From: Typha latifolia
Lineage: Eukaryota > Streptophyta > Magnoliopsida > Poales > Typhaceae
Assembly: GCA_019914945.1 (NCBI GenBank)
Contig: CM034103.1
Coordinates: forward strand, 930,001-994,000
Reading direction: 5' to 3'
DNA length: 64,000 nucleotides
The notes below the pieces were generated by a model that worked only from the letters and a program-made list of their open reading frames with translations, was not told the DNA's origin and did no database searches. Below, one piece after another: positions 23,855 to 35,271 of the stretch. Within the stretch, counting starts at the first letter, position 1. The number at the start of each line of letters is the position of its first letter. Position numbers and translations under genes: made by a program.

Positions 23855-25309
23855 GAATCAAGTTATCCAGGTGGATGAAGTACTCTTTGATGGAGATATG
23901 AGAGTTGCCAAGATATTAGAATTTCACTTCCACTGCGGTCTACAATTGAAGGTTTCGGCCTTTTCCCTTGCCATTCCTTCACCCCATTGAGCTCTCGAGC
24001 AAAATTTATTCCCATAGATGTATTACATAGATATAGATGGAGAATTAGCGACAATTTAGGAACAATCATTGACGTTGATGCTCAATGAATTTGCACAGCC
24101 TGGTGTCACTCTTTCAAAAGCAAATGGATACTGTACATCCCCCAAATCAAATAAATGATGTACATCTGCTATTGTCACGGCAATGACATCCAGTATATTT
24201 AAAATTTTCTTTCATGGCTTGCCCTCTTAATATATTCATCCTTCAGTTGCATTTATTTCACTAGATAGTACCTGCTCAGAATTTTTTATAGATTTCTCCA
24301 GCAACTGAAGGGTTTTATTTTGATTGTGGAAGTTGTGAAGTGGTATTCTGGTCCCTGTTCATTGTTCTTAATTATAACAAAGGGGCCATTATGTTTGTCA
24401 TATAATATAAGTAGAAGGTAACAAGTTGCACTTTAAGATGGCTATTAATTTTTGGGAATTTTTTTTGCCAACGATGTAAAATTGGAATATAGTGATACTC
24501 AGTAGCAATGCGGTAATACTCCCAAGTCAATATTGTGAAGCTATTTATCTACATGCATCATGTGGATTAACTGTGTAACCTGTGATTATAGACTCGAGAA
24601 ACAAATGCAACCAATCACATTTCAAGCAAGCATACAGGAGAGTTAATTTGCCAAGGTTTTCAATTGTATCTACCAACTAATGCATACACAAGCATCAGGC
24701 CATACCAATGTATGTATTGCCAGTGAGACCCAAGATGAACATTACAAGCATCAGCAAAACTATCACAGTGATAAATTGGTACTTCATGCAGCTTTTTGTT
24801 AGAATATCTAACGAGAAGTTGACCTGCAGATTTATGCCAGAAAAAATTGTCAGAAAAGTACTGTGAACCCAATTAGATGCAACTGGTCATCCTTTTCATT
24901 CCTTCTGTTGACTATAAGGCCTCAGTTTCTCAAAGTAACACTATAGAAGAATCTAACATCAATAATTTAACTTGAAAATAAGTACTAAGAAGTTTGTATG
25001 CTTGCAATTCATTACTGTAATTGAAGTTGTTTTGTGCACATAGCAAAATCAAACTTGGAACATGGTCTGGTTGACAATATTTAAAGCTACCAAAAGACGT
25101 TAACAAAATACAAGATGATCTGGGTAACAGTAATAACAGTACAACTGCTCAGGAGATACATGTATGCTGAAAAGACGCCAAGAGTAACAAGGACTTGTTG
25201 AGTCAAGGTCTATCAAATAAGCATCTGGACAACCTTCCCTAAGATGAGCATTGATGGGGCTTCTCCATACAGCAACTAGTGTCAGATGAGGAAGGACTGC
25301 TGTAGGGGA
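23855..25309. other. Convergent 3' flanks of LAZ1-like and SmD3 genes
   Basis: AT-rich DNA between two converging genes. It should contain both 3' UTRs and polyadenylation sites. No ORF here has recognisable domains and no repeats stand out. Confidence 0.6.
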
Positions 25310-27687
25310 CTACCTCCTTACAGGAGGTGCACCACCCCGACCACCAGGACCGCCACCCCTACCACCAGCTTGAGCCTGCATTAGAAGACAGTAAATAGTT
25401 CAGAAGGGAAGCAGCAGGCTACAACCGCTATACTCAGGCAAAGCTACATACATCTTTAAAAAGAATATCCAATCCAAAGGAAGAAAGAAAAACAACCAAC
25501 TTAAACACAAGGTATGCTCTTAATCCAACGATTGACCATATGTGCCTCGGTTACCAATATAGGCTGGACTAGTTCAAATTTTACTAATTAGGAACACCCA
25601 AGTACTTGTATCTTTTCACCCTTTTTATGCTCTAGCAATTCATTCTCAATTTGTGATTCTCACCCTATGTAAGGCATCTCAAGGGGTCAGTGTTATTTTC
25701 TTGTTTCTTTTCAAGTAGTAATATTTTCTCCTAACTTCTTGGAGTGCAAAAGCTTCTTATGCCATTGTCAACAAACGTTGTGAGGTTTCCAATAATTTTT
25801 CAGGGATACTTTACTCTTCTTATATTGGACCCATATTGTTCCCAAAAAACTCATCTTCCCTCTCCATTTCCTGTATATGTACCTAGCAGAAACTGGGCAA
25901 TTTTTACCTCTCAGTGATAATGAACCAATTTTAGTTGATGCTGGACCACTTCTGATCCATCATTGAGTTAATAAAAATGATACTATTTTATCATTATTCT
26001 TAATTTTTTTGGGGGGTGTGAGAAGGCTGTGTGAATTTAGCAGATCAAGCCGAGATCCTGGTACAAGGAAACAATAATTATTAGCAGATCAAGCCGAAAT
26101 GCTTGAAAGTCCTAGATAAAAGGGAGAATATACAAGAAGCAGAACCAGTCCAAAAGGAATCCCTGTGGTAGACGAAGAAGCCATAATCAATAGATCATAT
26201 GAACAATGTTCCTCAATGCACCCAACATGATTAAGTTGTTCACTATGTATATTAACATTAAATGAAGCTCACAAATCAAAAGTCTGAAATGACAACAACA
26301 ACAACACACTGGACTGAGATGGTGAAAATAAAAATAAGTACATGAAGAAACAGTTTATCGACAAAGTGTTTACAATATGAGCAAATGTCGCCCAAAAGAC
26401 AATGTCATGTATAATACAATGACCTTTTAGTGAAATCTTAATTTATTGGAATAACCCCACAAGAAAGAAATTTGTAAAATGAAGAGTGAGACCAATATCA
26501 AGTAAAGAAAACCCATTTCTGATTGTGGAGCTTTTGGAAATACTAGAATATCATCAATATGTAATCCAAGACACAATTGAATCTTCACTAACTGATCCCA
26601 TTAATCTAAGCATAAATTGGTGATCATAACAGAAATGAAATAAGCCGCTGAGAAAGCATGACTTACCCTAGCACGCATAGCAACTGCACGACCACGGCCC
26701 ACTCCAATAGCAGAGCCTTTGCCCTTCATGAAACAACAATTTTATCATAACCTATAGTATGATAAAAAACAAGTTTATTGGTGAAATAAATAAGACAATA
26801 TAAACTTATACCCTGATTCTTGCATCCAAGCGTTTGAACATTGGAGCATTTTTTAGCATATCAGGAATCACCATAAACCTACAATAGAAGACATTTAGGC
26901 AACATCTAATTGATATCATATACATACACTTCTGGATAAAATAAACATACCTAACTTTGCTCCCCCGAATGAAAACATGCTCAAGTTGCGATACTTTCCC
27001 ATCCTACAAAAGGAGGAAAAAATTTCAAGATTGATACTTACTAATTGTAAAATACCAAAGTATCTAGTTAAGCTTTGAAGGCCAAGTGCTTGAGCCATAA
27101 AAAATGATAGCCGTGACTTTGGACTCAAAAGAGAAGCATACTGAAAAGAATTATAAAGTATTCCATAAGGCCATAAGTTGAAGTAATCAGTCTGGCCTTG
27201 TGAAGTACATCAACAAGGCTTAAATCTTATATTTTTTGCTATCTAAATATCCGTATATGCTTAGAGTAGCTTGTAGGGATTCTTTCTTCCCTGTCAAATA
27301 CCAAGACAAGATCACTATTTTGACGAAATTTCAGTATATTTAAACATCTCAAACAAGTCAAAACTAAAATTGGAAAAAAAAAATCGGATGCATCGTAGCC
27401 ACAATATTGCTTCTCAATCTCCAAACCAGATCTAAACCAAGAGGTAAAACAAACCCTAACCCTAGATCCAGAGATAGAAGCGTCGAAATTTGAAAAGGAA
27501 AGAGAAGAGATACCAAAGAGAGAGATACCTTGGCGGTGTAGGTGATGCCCTCGAGCTGGCAGTTCCAGTTATCCTCGCACTCCACCATGTTCCCGCGATA
27601 AAGCTCGCCATTCTTCATCTCCACCGTCACCACATGCCCCGCCGCCTCGTGTAGAAGCTTCACCGGTATCCCCAAGCTTCGACTCAT
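25310..27687 (-). CDS. SmD3: Small nuclear ribonucleoprotein SmD3, 5 exons, complete
   Basis: Minus-strand exons: 27529-27687, 26951-27003, 26812-26878, 26667-26723, 25310-25375, giving 133 residues. SmD3 is one of seven Sm proteins forming the ring around U1, U2, U4 and U5 snRNA in the spliceosome. The Sm1 motif ('[29 protein letters not shown]') and Sm2 motif ('[23 protein letters not shown]') are both complete. The tail from about residue 95 is rich in Gly and Arg ([19 protein letters not shown]), ending in APPVRR. Such RG dipeptides are arginine-methylation targets that aid snRNP assembly. A telo-box lies about 110 bases upstream, typical for translation and splicing genes. The gene is divergent from the APO3-like gene. 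Confidence 0.97.
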
Positions 27688-27793
27688 CTCGCCTCTCTCC
27701 CTCTCTCTTCGCCTTCTCTTCTCTTCGCCTTCCCTAAACCCAGGAGAAGCTGCAGTGGTGAAAGCTTTGGAATTGGATTTCTTCTTGGCTCTT

Positions 27794-27801
27794 AAACCCT
27801 A
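27794..27801 (+). promoter_or_regulatory. Telo-box
   Basis: AAACCCTA, the interstitial telomere motif found in promoters of plant genes for ribosomal, splicing and cell-growth proteins. It sits 107 bases from the SmD3 start, followed closely by its partial complement (TTAGGGT). Confidence 0.6.
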
Positions 27802-27905
27802 GTTAGGGTAGAAAACGGGTCGGAAGTACCCGAAAACTGATCGTATCCGACCCGATTTAGATGAAGCTTGCTATTTTCATTTCGCACCCTGTCCTTTGTA
27901 CTTAT

Positions 27906-27913
27906 TATAAATA
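27906..27913 (+). promoter_or_regulatory. TATA box of the APO3-like gene
   Basis: TATAAATA ends one base before an in-frame upstream ATG (27915). With transcription starting about 30 bases downstream, that ATG would not be in the mRNA. This favours the ATG at 28008 as the start. Confidence 0.6.
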
Positions 27914-28007
27914 AATGAGAAAAATATTCGAATCCGACCTTCTCGCTTGCGAAGTAGAAGAGGAGGGAAGAAGAGTAGGGCTCTCGCGAGCAATAGCAAC
28001 ATACGCC

Positions 28008-29905
28008 ATGCTCTCAAGACCGACTCGAAGACTCTCAAGTAACAAAATTTTAGTACTCCAATCCTTCCTCTCCACCACCTCTTCGTGCTCCGCCGACCTC
28101 CCAAGGCAGCTCTGTCGATCAGAGCGGAAGCCTCTCGTCACAAGCATCAACGATCTCAAGCGCAAGGCGAGGTTGGATCGCAAGGCGCGGCACGAGGTGC
28201 GCGAGATCACGCTTCGCCCGCCCGAGAACGGCCTCCTGGTCAAGAACTTGGTCCCGGTCGCCCACGAGGTGTTCGATGCAAGAACCCGTCTCGTCCGCTG
28301 CGCCTCGCGAGTCGTCGAATCCATCCCTGTCCACTCCTGCTGGTGAAACTTCAATCTTATTCTCAAATTTTACTACTTGCGAGAGAGAAAAAAAAATCTC
28401 GTTTTTTGACAACAAATTCCAGTGCAGTGTGTGTGGAGAAGTACACGTGGGAAGAATTCCTCACCGGATTCGCACTTGCAATGTTGCTGGGAGTCTGCCC
28501 ACAAAGGAGCACAATTGGGTTAAAGGAGGGGTAGAAGATGTTCTTCCAAATGCAGAGTCTTTTCATCTCTATGACAGATTGGGTAGGGCGGTTTCTCACG
28601 AGGAAAGGCTACAAGTTGATCGGATTCCGGCTATTGTTGAGCTCTGCATTCAAGCTGGGGTGGATGTTGCAGAGTACCCGACAAAGAGACGTGTAATTCC
28701 AGTTTACAATATCGCAGGGAAGATGATAGATTTCGAGAGGAAGTATCCGCGGGATTATTCTCATGGTAAGGATATTGAACCATCTGGGTTTTGGCGGAGG
28801 AAGACGAAGACAGTAAATTGTGTTTCACAGTCATTCTCATCAGATGACAATCTTCAAGGTTTGTTTTTTAAACTACTACTATTCTTAATCTTATTTAGCA
28901 CTATGTGCATTTGTGCTGCTCTTATTTAGATGAGGTTACCCAAATCTAATTTGTTTGGACAATAAAAATGATAGATAAGAGATCACATATGCTAATCTTT
29001 TTGTTGCAGCTTATGAAACTGTAGTAGATATACTTGTCCTAGGACAGTAAGATGGTCGCTTAGCTTCGGTGTTGACCCAGGTATATGTTATGTCTGATTA
29101 ATTGCATCTACTATGTAAATAAGTTGCCCAAAGAGATGTATATTTGTCTGTATATTTCTTCTATAATGCCATACTTATCCTTCCAAGTGAGAATGGAACA
29201 GGAGAACGATATGCGACATGTAGTGATTTTCTTTTGGTCATTGCAGGAGATCGATCATATAGAGCTACAAGAAGTACTTTTAACCTAGTTATTTTGGGCA
29301 GGGAACAAAGGATAGTTTGTTAGATGAAACCAACACCTGGTTGAAGTTGCAATGCTTGCATGGTGTCAGTCATGTTGGTCTTATGAATTAATGGCTTTGA
29401 CTAGATCCTTATATGGATAAGAATGTTTACTGGCGGTAATTCTCGTAGTATTCCAGATATATCTAACATGTCAAGATGTATAAACTCCTTTGTAGATCTA
29501 GCCAGGCAAGGTATGAAGGAATGGGAGAAGATGCGTGCAGGTGCTACAAAGCTCATGAAGAAATATGCTGTCCAAACATGTGGATTTTGCCCTGAAGTGC
29601 AAGTAGGACCCAAGGGACATCGGGCGAGGATATGCCAGGCTTACAAGCACCAGATGCGCCACGGACAGCACGCATGGCAAGAAGCTAGCATCGACGATTT
29701 GGTGCCGCCAGTTTACGTGTGGCATGTACCTGACCCGCGACACGGTAGCCCTCTTGTTGATGAGCTAAGGGCATATTACGGTAAGGTACCCGCAACGGTG
29801 GAGCTGTTCGCGCAAGCTGGTGCCGATGTTGGAGAGGAATACAGTGTGCTTATGAGGGAGGATGTCACACTACCTGAAGTGGATGAAGAGAAGTTGGCAG
29901 TGTGA
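28008..29905 (+). CDS. APO3: APO3-like organelle RNA-binding protein with two APO domains
   Basis: APO proteins assist intron splicing and iron-sulfur complex build-up in plastids or mitochondria; each APO domain holds cysteine/histidine motifs that bind zinc. Simplest exon model: 28008-28342, 28428-28858, 29496-29905, in phase, 391 residues. An extra 37-nt exon (29010-29046) with another acceptor is possible. The chosen start gives MLSRPTRRLSSNKILVLQS, an Arg/Ser-rich, acid-free presequence. An in-frame ATG at 27915 adds an acidic stretch and abuts the TATA box. Domain 1: 'RPPENGLLVKNLVPVAHEVFDAR' to 'HSCCVCGEVHVGRIPHRIRTC' and 'AIVELCIQAGVD'. Domain 2: 'QTCGFCPEVQVGPKGHRARIC' to 'DLVPPVYVWHV' and 'ATVELFAQAGADV'. 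The RPPENGLLVK and KRRVIPVYNI parts point to APO3 rather than APO1/2/4. Organelle (mitochondrion) is inferred. Confidence 0.9.
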
Positions 29906-31988
29906 AATATGAGCTCAAGTCTTAATTAGTAGCATGGCACTTAATTGTGTTCGTATGTATAAGGTTGTCAGATGAGGTGGTAATGTCTTCTGATAGATGT
30001 AAACTAGAGAGGAGGCGAGAGAGTAATGTCTTCTTGTGTAGTTGGGCATTGCAGTGATTATGGGGCGAAGACTGTACAATTAACCTATCTTGGTGGATTC
30101 TTCAATTCGTTGGCACACAGAAACAATGTTGTGCATCATCTTAACAATGTTCTCCTAGGCCTGACTCTATTTAGTTGAAACACACAATCAAGACAAAGGG
30201 ATACGCAATACATAGTATAATATGAGATCACAAATCATTTCTGTAACAATAGCATAACCAAACAACATGCTACCAAAAATAACGAAAAGAAATAGAGGTG
30301 AAACTTAATCACCTATGTCAACATTTTTTATATTTGTGAGTAATTATGCTAATTTGCCAATGAAGATTGTCCTGCTGATCCAAAAGAGAATCAGCCCTGA
30401 TGCAGAAATGGATCACTACTATTGAGTGTGCCATCCCAGTGCAACCTTGTTGAATCCATCTGCAGATGCACAGAGTATTGGCATGCCCCTATGTATTCAA
30501 GGGGACGCCTGACACAATATTTGGCACTTGAGATTTCCACAAACAAGAGGAACTCTACAACAAATCATACTAATACTAATCGAAGATCACCGCCGTTCTT
30601 TGAGATCCAATATGTAAAGTACCTATAAATAAAGAATCATTTGATTTGTATATCATGATGATTAATGGGGATTTCAGAATTAGATTCCTATAACATAAAG
30701 TGTCTAGATGTAATATGCCTATACATGTCTATACACATCAATACAAATATTATAAGGCAAAATCAAACTCGTACTATAGTACAATAATATATGTGCAGTA
30801 AGAGGAGAGAGCTAACATTCCATAGAGCAGCAGTCAATATTCAGAGGCCAAACCACATATAATAAGATTCTACTCAGGAATTAAGCAAATAGAATTACTA
30901 TTCAATCTTTTTCACATCTAAGAAACTGCACTGAGGAATGAAAACGTAGGGGTGACCTGAAGCCATTGTTGATGCATAGAAAATACTCTAATATCCTATT
31001 GTAAGGTAATCAGATTTTCCAAAGAGATCACATGAGGCTTACTCAAAACTGGCGTCTCTATGCAAGGGTCACCAAGGTATATACCTCAGTAGTCATGAGG
31101 CTTAATAAAGATATAACACAGGAGGAGGCTTATCTATCTTGCAAATGGTTCCCCTTGTGTTGCTCGATAGAGTAGAGACATGCAGGTTAGGACATCTTTT
31201 CGCAATCAAGAACAAAATTAAGAGAGACATTATAAACTAATGCCTTATCCAAATTCGAGCAAGATTAGTTCCATAATAAAAAATAAATAGGTTGGATCAA
31301 ATTATTTTGCAGCAATAATGTATGAAATAATATCAAGAAAAACTATGCTAAGATAAGGCACCATAAACTAATTACTCATAATTTGAGGTCTCCAGCTGAC
31401 ACAGACATTTCCCTTTTGCATAAGCTCATTGAATACAAGACAAAAGGGATGAATATGTCACTATCCACCGCAGGGACAAGAATTAAAAACAGACTAACAC
31501 AAACATGACCATCAACACACTGCAAATGTTGAAGAAACTTCCCAGATTACACCTAATCTGGTGTGCTGGTGATAGTTCACATGATAGCAGAGACACATAA
31601 TTCACATACTGGATTGTCCAGGAGCATACTTGATACATTTGTCACCAAAACATGAGAAAGAATGGATCAAGAATGATTGTAACATCATAATGAGAACAGC
31701 ATGTATACAGCCCCTTAATTTACATTCTAGTAATGCTCCTTGGCGCCAGTAACCAGTGTCAAGAATAATAAAATGAAATACACCAAGCTCTTCCAATAAA
31801 CAATATTATGAATCAATTTATATGTAGCATAAGCAAAATCACAACCATAAAAGCTAGTATCAAACAAAAGTAATCGCTCTTATTGACACAGTAAAACTTA
31901 CTAATCAAGATTTATAATCCAGTATTAATCTCCGAACCATAACAGAGCAATAACAGAGATAGAAGAAGCAGTGATACCAATTGCAGAG
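29906..31988. other. Convergent 3' flanks of APO3-like and ELC genes
   Basis: Two kilobases of AT-rich DNA with no supported coding region. The left 200 bases are the 3' UTR of the APO3-like gene. Just after the ELC stop a GTATCA donor-like site could start a 3'-UTR intron; this is a guess. No repeat or RNA gene is recognised. Confidence 0.5.
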
Positions 31989-33224
31989 TCAATTATTAAC
32001 AAACTGTGCCACCCTCGCCGCCATGTTGCTGACCTGCGCCTGCACCTGCGCAGCCCGAACCCTAGCCGACAAAGCGCGATGAAAGAACTGCTCCCTCGCC
32101 ATTGCCCTCACGCTCTTCAAGTACCCATCCACCGGAACTTGCCCCTCCTGCACAGCCTTATCGAGGGCATAGATCGTGTCCTCCACCGCTAAATCCGCTG
32201 CCGTGCACTCCAGCATCTGCCGCGACAGCCCATCTGCGGGCTCGAACGCCTGGTCTACATCCACCTCCCTCCTCCTCCTCCCTTCGTTCTCCCTCACCCA
32301 GCCCTCCACCACATCCGTATTCATCAGCACCAGCTGCAGCTGCTGCTCCAATCCTTCCTTCTCCTCCACCATATCTCTCACTCCCTTCGAAAGCTCCTCC
32401 TGCCGCCGGCGTAGCTCGGCCTGCGTGGCGAAGAGCCCCTCCATCTCTGCCTCGCGCGATCTCCGCAGCGCGCCCATGTCAGCATGCGCCGTGTCAACGA
32501 TCTTGGAGATCGCGTTGCGGCGGAAGACGTCGGCGGGGTCCTCGGTCGGGTAGCGGTAGGGCGAGGGAGAGAGAGCGGCAGCGGGAGAGGAGGAAGAAGA
32601 GTAGATCCGGGAAGGGGAAGGGGGGGGATTAGGATTAGGGCTAGGAGTAGGGGTAGGGTTAGGGTTAGGGTTAGGGTTAGGGTTAGGGTTAGGGTTAGGG
32701 TTAGGGTTCGGGGTGGATTGCCGGGTGTAGAGAGGGGGATCCTGGCCGAAGAGGTGGGAGAGTGATCGGACGAGGTCGACGAGGTTGGAGGAGGGGAAGA
32801 CCCAGGAGCGGAGGTAGGGGACGACGACGTGGCCGGACCGGTCGACGTGGGGGTGGTGGGGCTTGATGAGCATGTCGCGGGTGGGGGAGAGGAAGACGAG
32901 GGGCGGACCCCGGGGGTAGTTCTCGGGGAGCCAGACGACAGCGGGGATGTTGTAGACGACACCGGAGAAGACGATGGGTATGGTGCCGTCGGCCTGGAGA
33001 AGGAGGGCGGCGCGGCCATCGTTGTGGGTGAAGAGGGCGGACTTGGGGTGGAGGGAAGGGAAGGCGTCGGCGAGGGCGACGAGGTGGTTGCGGATGAGCC
33101 ACTTGACATCCTCGATGTAGGGGAGGGAGGAGGGGCCCCGCTGAGAGAGCGCGGTGGTGAGGAACTGCTGCGCGTATTGGGCGCCGGGGTTGGAAGGGAT
33201 TGGAGGAGATGGAGGAGGAGCCAT
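31989..33224 (-). CDS. ELC: ELC / VPS23 (TSG101 homologue), ESCRT-I subunit, intronless
   Basis: One uninterrupted 411-residue frame. VPS23 is the ubiquitin-binding part of ESCRT-I, which sorts ubiquitinated membrane proteins into multivesicular bodies; Arabidopsis ELCH also affects cytokinesis. The UEV domain covers about 15-160 ('YIEDVKWLIRNHLVALADAFPSL', 'IPIVFSGVVYNIPAVVWLPENYPRGPP', 'HVDRSGHVVVPYL'). It is an E2-like fold that has lost the catalytic cysteine. A Pro-rich linker (about 165-225) contains an (Asn-Pro)n run coded by a telomere-like repeat. Next is a coiled coil ('AEMEGLFATQAELRRRQEELSKGV', 'EKEGLEQQLQLVL'). The steadiness box is about 340-405 ('DLAVEDTIYALDKAVQEGQVP', 'LKSVRAMAREQFFHRAL'). 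Very GC-rich, as in monocot 5' coding regions. Confidence 0.94.
   Translation of the reverse strand: MAPPPSPPIPSNPGAQYAQQFLTTALSQRGPSSLPYIEDVKWLIRNHLVALADAFPSLHPKSALFTHNDGRAALLLQADGTIPIVFSGVVYNIPAVVWLPENYPRGPPLVFLSPTRDMLIKPHHPHVDRSGHVVVPYLRSWVFPSSNLVDLVRSLSHLFGQDPPLYTRQSTPNPNPNPNPNPNPNPNPNPTPTPSPNPNPPPSPSRIYSSSSSPAAALSPSPYRYPTEDPADVFRRNAISKIVDTAHADMGALRRSREAEMEGLFATQAELRRRQEELSKGVRDMVEEKEGLEQQLQLVLMNTDVVEGWVRENEGRRRREVDVDQAFEPADGLSRQMLECTAADLAVEDTIYALDKAVQEGQVPVDGYLKSVRAMAREQFFHRALSARVRAAQVQAQVSNMAARVAQFVNN
32654..32708 (+). repeat. Telomere-like (TTAGGG)9 tract inside the ELC coding region
   Basis: About nine perfect TTAGGG units on the plus strand. Read on the minus strand they are AAC-CCT codons, giving an alternating Asn-Pro run at about residues 173-191 of ELC. 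Degenerate units (ggattagg, ctaggagtag) flank it on the left. A 6-bp unit keeps the reading frame whatever the copy number. Confidence 0.95.
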
Positions 33225-35271
33225 GGACGGATGGGATGCGACGATCGATCGAGTCTCGAATCTCGAGAGGAAGGCGATGGAGTAGGATTAGCTCCTCGGG
33301 GGAGGGGGGGTAACAGAGAGGAGCAGCGTATTGGTGTTTCTGCCTTCTGCTCGAAGAATCTCGATTGACCGGAGAAGGTTTCTATTTTCTCCGAATCTTC
33401 TCAATTCTAATGGATTAGGGATAAATTTTGGGTCGTCCGTGTTAGTGTATGTAGGCCTATTAATGGCCCTTCAATGAAGGCCATGGATACTACGCAGCTA
33501 CCGTGGGCCGGGATTTTTAAGTCCAGCCTAACAACAGTGGGCGGAGCCTTTTTCTTTTCTTTTTTCTTTTCTTTTTTTAATTTTAGAGAGCTAACTATCA
33601 CGACTCAAAAAATTTAGTTAAAATCGAAGTACCAAGAGTGTCTAAGAGTATAAGCAATTTAATAGTAATTACTTGAGCTTATCTACGGTTAGATAAGTCT
33701 TGAGCTTATCCATCATTGGATCGATAAGGATAAGGATAGTCATTCTTGATCTTGTTTTTAGCCTTCTAAATATCTAGATAAGATATTTATGAATATTAGT
33801 AGCTAAGTTTTTTTTTTACCTATATAAGATTTAAACATTTTACTTGTAAATAAATAGATCAAAAGTTGAGTGAGTACTTTATAAAAAAAAACTTGTCTCT
33901 TCTTAGTTAATATTGCTTATGTGCTCTTAAGACTTGTTACAATATTTTTTTCTTTGTCGAGCTATAAATGACTACAAAGTTATGGGACTTGTCTATGAGT
34001 TGTTGCTTGATCTCTCTCTCTATTCGATGTGTATCAAACTTGTTTATGTTATATCAATTTTAATGATGTTTGTTAGCCGAAGTATGGAGATGTAAGCAAG
34101 CTTAGTCTGAGCGAGCTTGAATCTACTTAGGCTCAACTCAAAATTAATTTTCAGACAAAATAATATATTCAGATTTGACTCACTTATAAATGGAGGAGAG
34201 GAAAGATATCCCTAATAGAAGCAAGAGAGGAGAGGATTTTCAAGAGAAAATTTGGACGTAGGGAGAGAGATGAGATAGAGTCCTAGAGATAAGGACAAAG
34301 ACTAAAATAATATATAAAAATAAATAAATTACAAATTGATTTATGCCTAAAATCAAACTATCCATAAATCTTTTATTTATATTACTTTGCCCGATATGGT
34401 TTAGATTAAATTAATGTGGAAGTATAAATTATCATAATGCCTTAAATTGTTATTAATAATCCTATTTGAGTAAATATAAATATTCTACCCATATTTCTAA
34501 GACGATTGAACTTTTTTATTCAATGATCATACATTTAAAGATATGTACATTATTATAGTTAGATATTAACTAAGATTTGAAGCTTGTAATCTTAGATTTT
34601 AGAAAATAAAAAAGGTTAAAAATATATTTTGTTCTAATTTTAAAGAATAAAATAGATTGCGTAAATGCAATCAAAAGGGAAGGGCAGTTTTCAAGCAGTT
34701 TTAATATTTATTATGATGAGAAAATTCACTCTAATATTTTTTCTTTAATTTTTTTATACTTTCTTTCTTATTTCGGATAGAAAAATTAATAATTTTAAGT
34801 TAGTCTAAAATACACGAGGGCAAAATGATTCAAATGAAAGTGGAGAGGCAGTTTGATTTTAGAGGCAACATATAATTATCCAATAAAAGAATATAGAATT
34901 ATAATGAAATTAGTGTTTACATCCTATATTTTTATTATTTATATTTTATTTTTAAAAAAAATCTAATTTAATAGAATATTCTCATCTGCACTATTTACTA
35001 AAGTATAGGTCTTTATTTATAAATAGTAAAAATACAGTGCGTAAATAATAATTTTGTTAAAATATACGGTGTTATATGCATATATATATATATATTATTA
35101 TTATTTTTAAAATTTTAGATTACATAAATAAAAATCGGTGGTGGCTCTGCTCCTTCCGCTTATTTTGACAGGCTTACCAGCTGTGCACACCTACCCTCTT
35201 CTTTCTCGATCCATCGCTACTACTCTCCATAAAGCAAGCAAGCAAGCCCCATTCATCTCTCCACTACCACC
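33225..35271. other. Divergent upstream regions of ELC and FMO1-like genes
   Basis: The first 200 bases are the GC-rich ELC leader and promoter. From 33600 to 35130 the DNA is strongly AT-rich with no coding signal, and shows a (TA)n run near 35080. The last 130 bases before the FMO ATG are CT-rich leader. No TATA box can be chosen with confidence. Confidence 0.5.

Larger units (their letters stand above)
27688..28007. promoter_or_regulatory. Compact divergent promoter of SmD3 and the APO3-like gene
   Basis: Only 320 bases lie between the two start codons. Visible are a telo-box AAACCCTA (27794-27801), a 9-bp perfect inverted repeat CGGGTCGGA / TCCGACCCG (27816-27824 and 27846-27854), and a plus-strand TATA box (27906-27913). 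The SmD3 side is a CT/AG-rich leader. Confidence 0.65.

Noticed and set aside
32102..33368. Several long plus- and minus-strand open frames over ELC
   Set aside because: Frames stay open because the region is GC-rich; only the UEV/steadiness-box frame is a recognisable protein.
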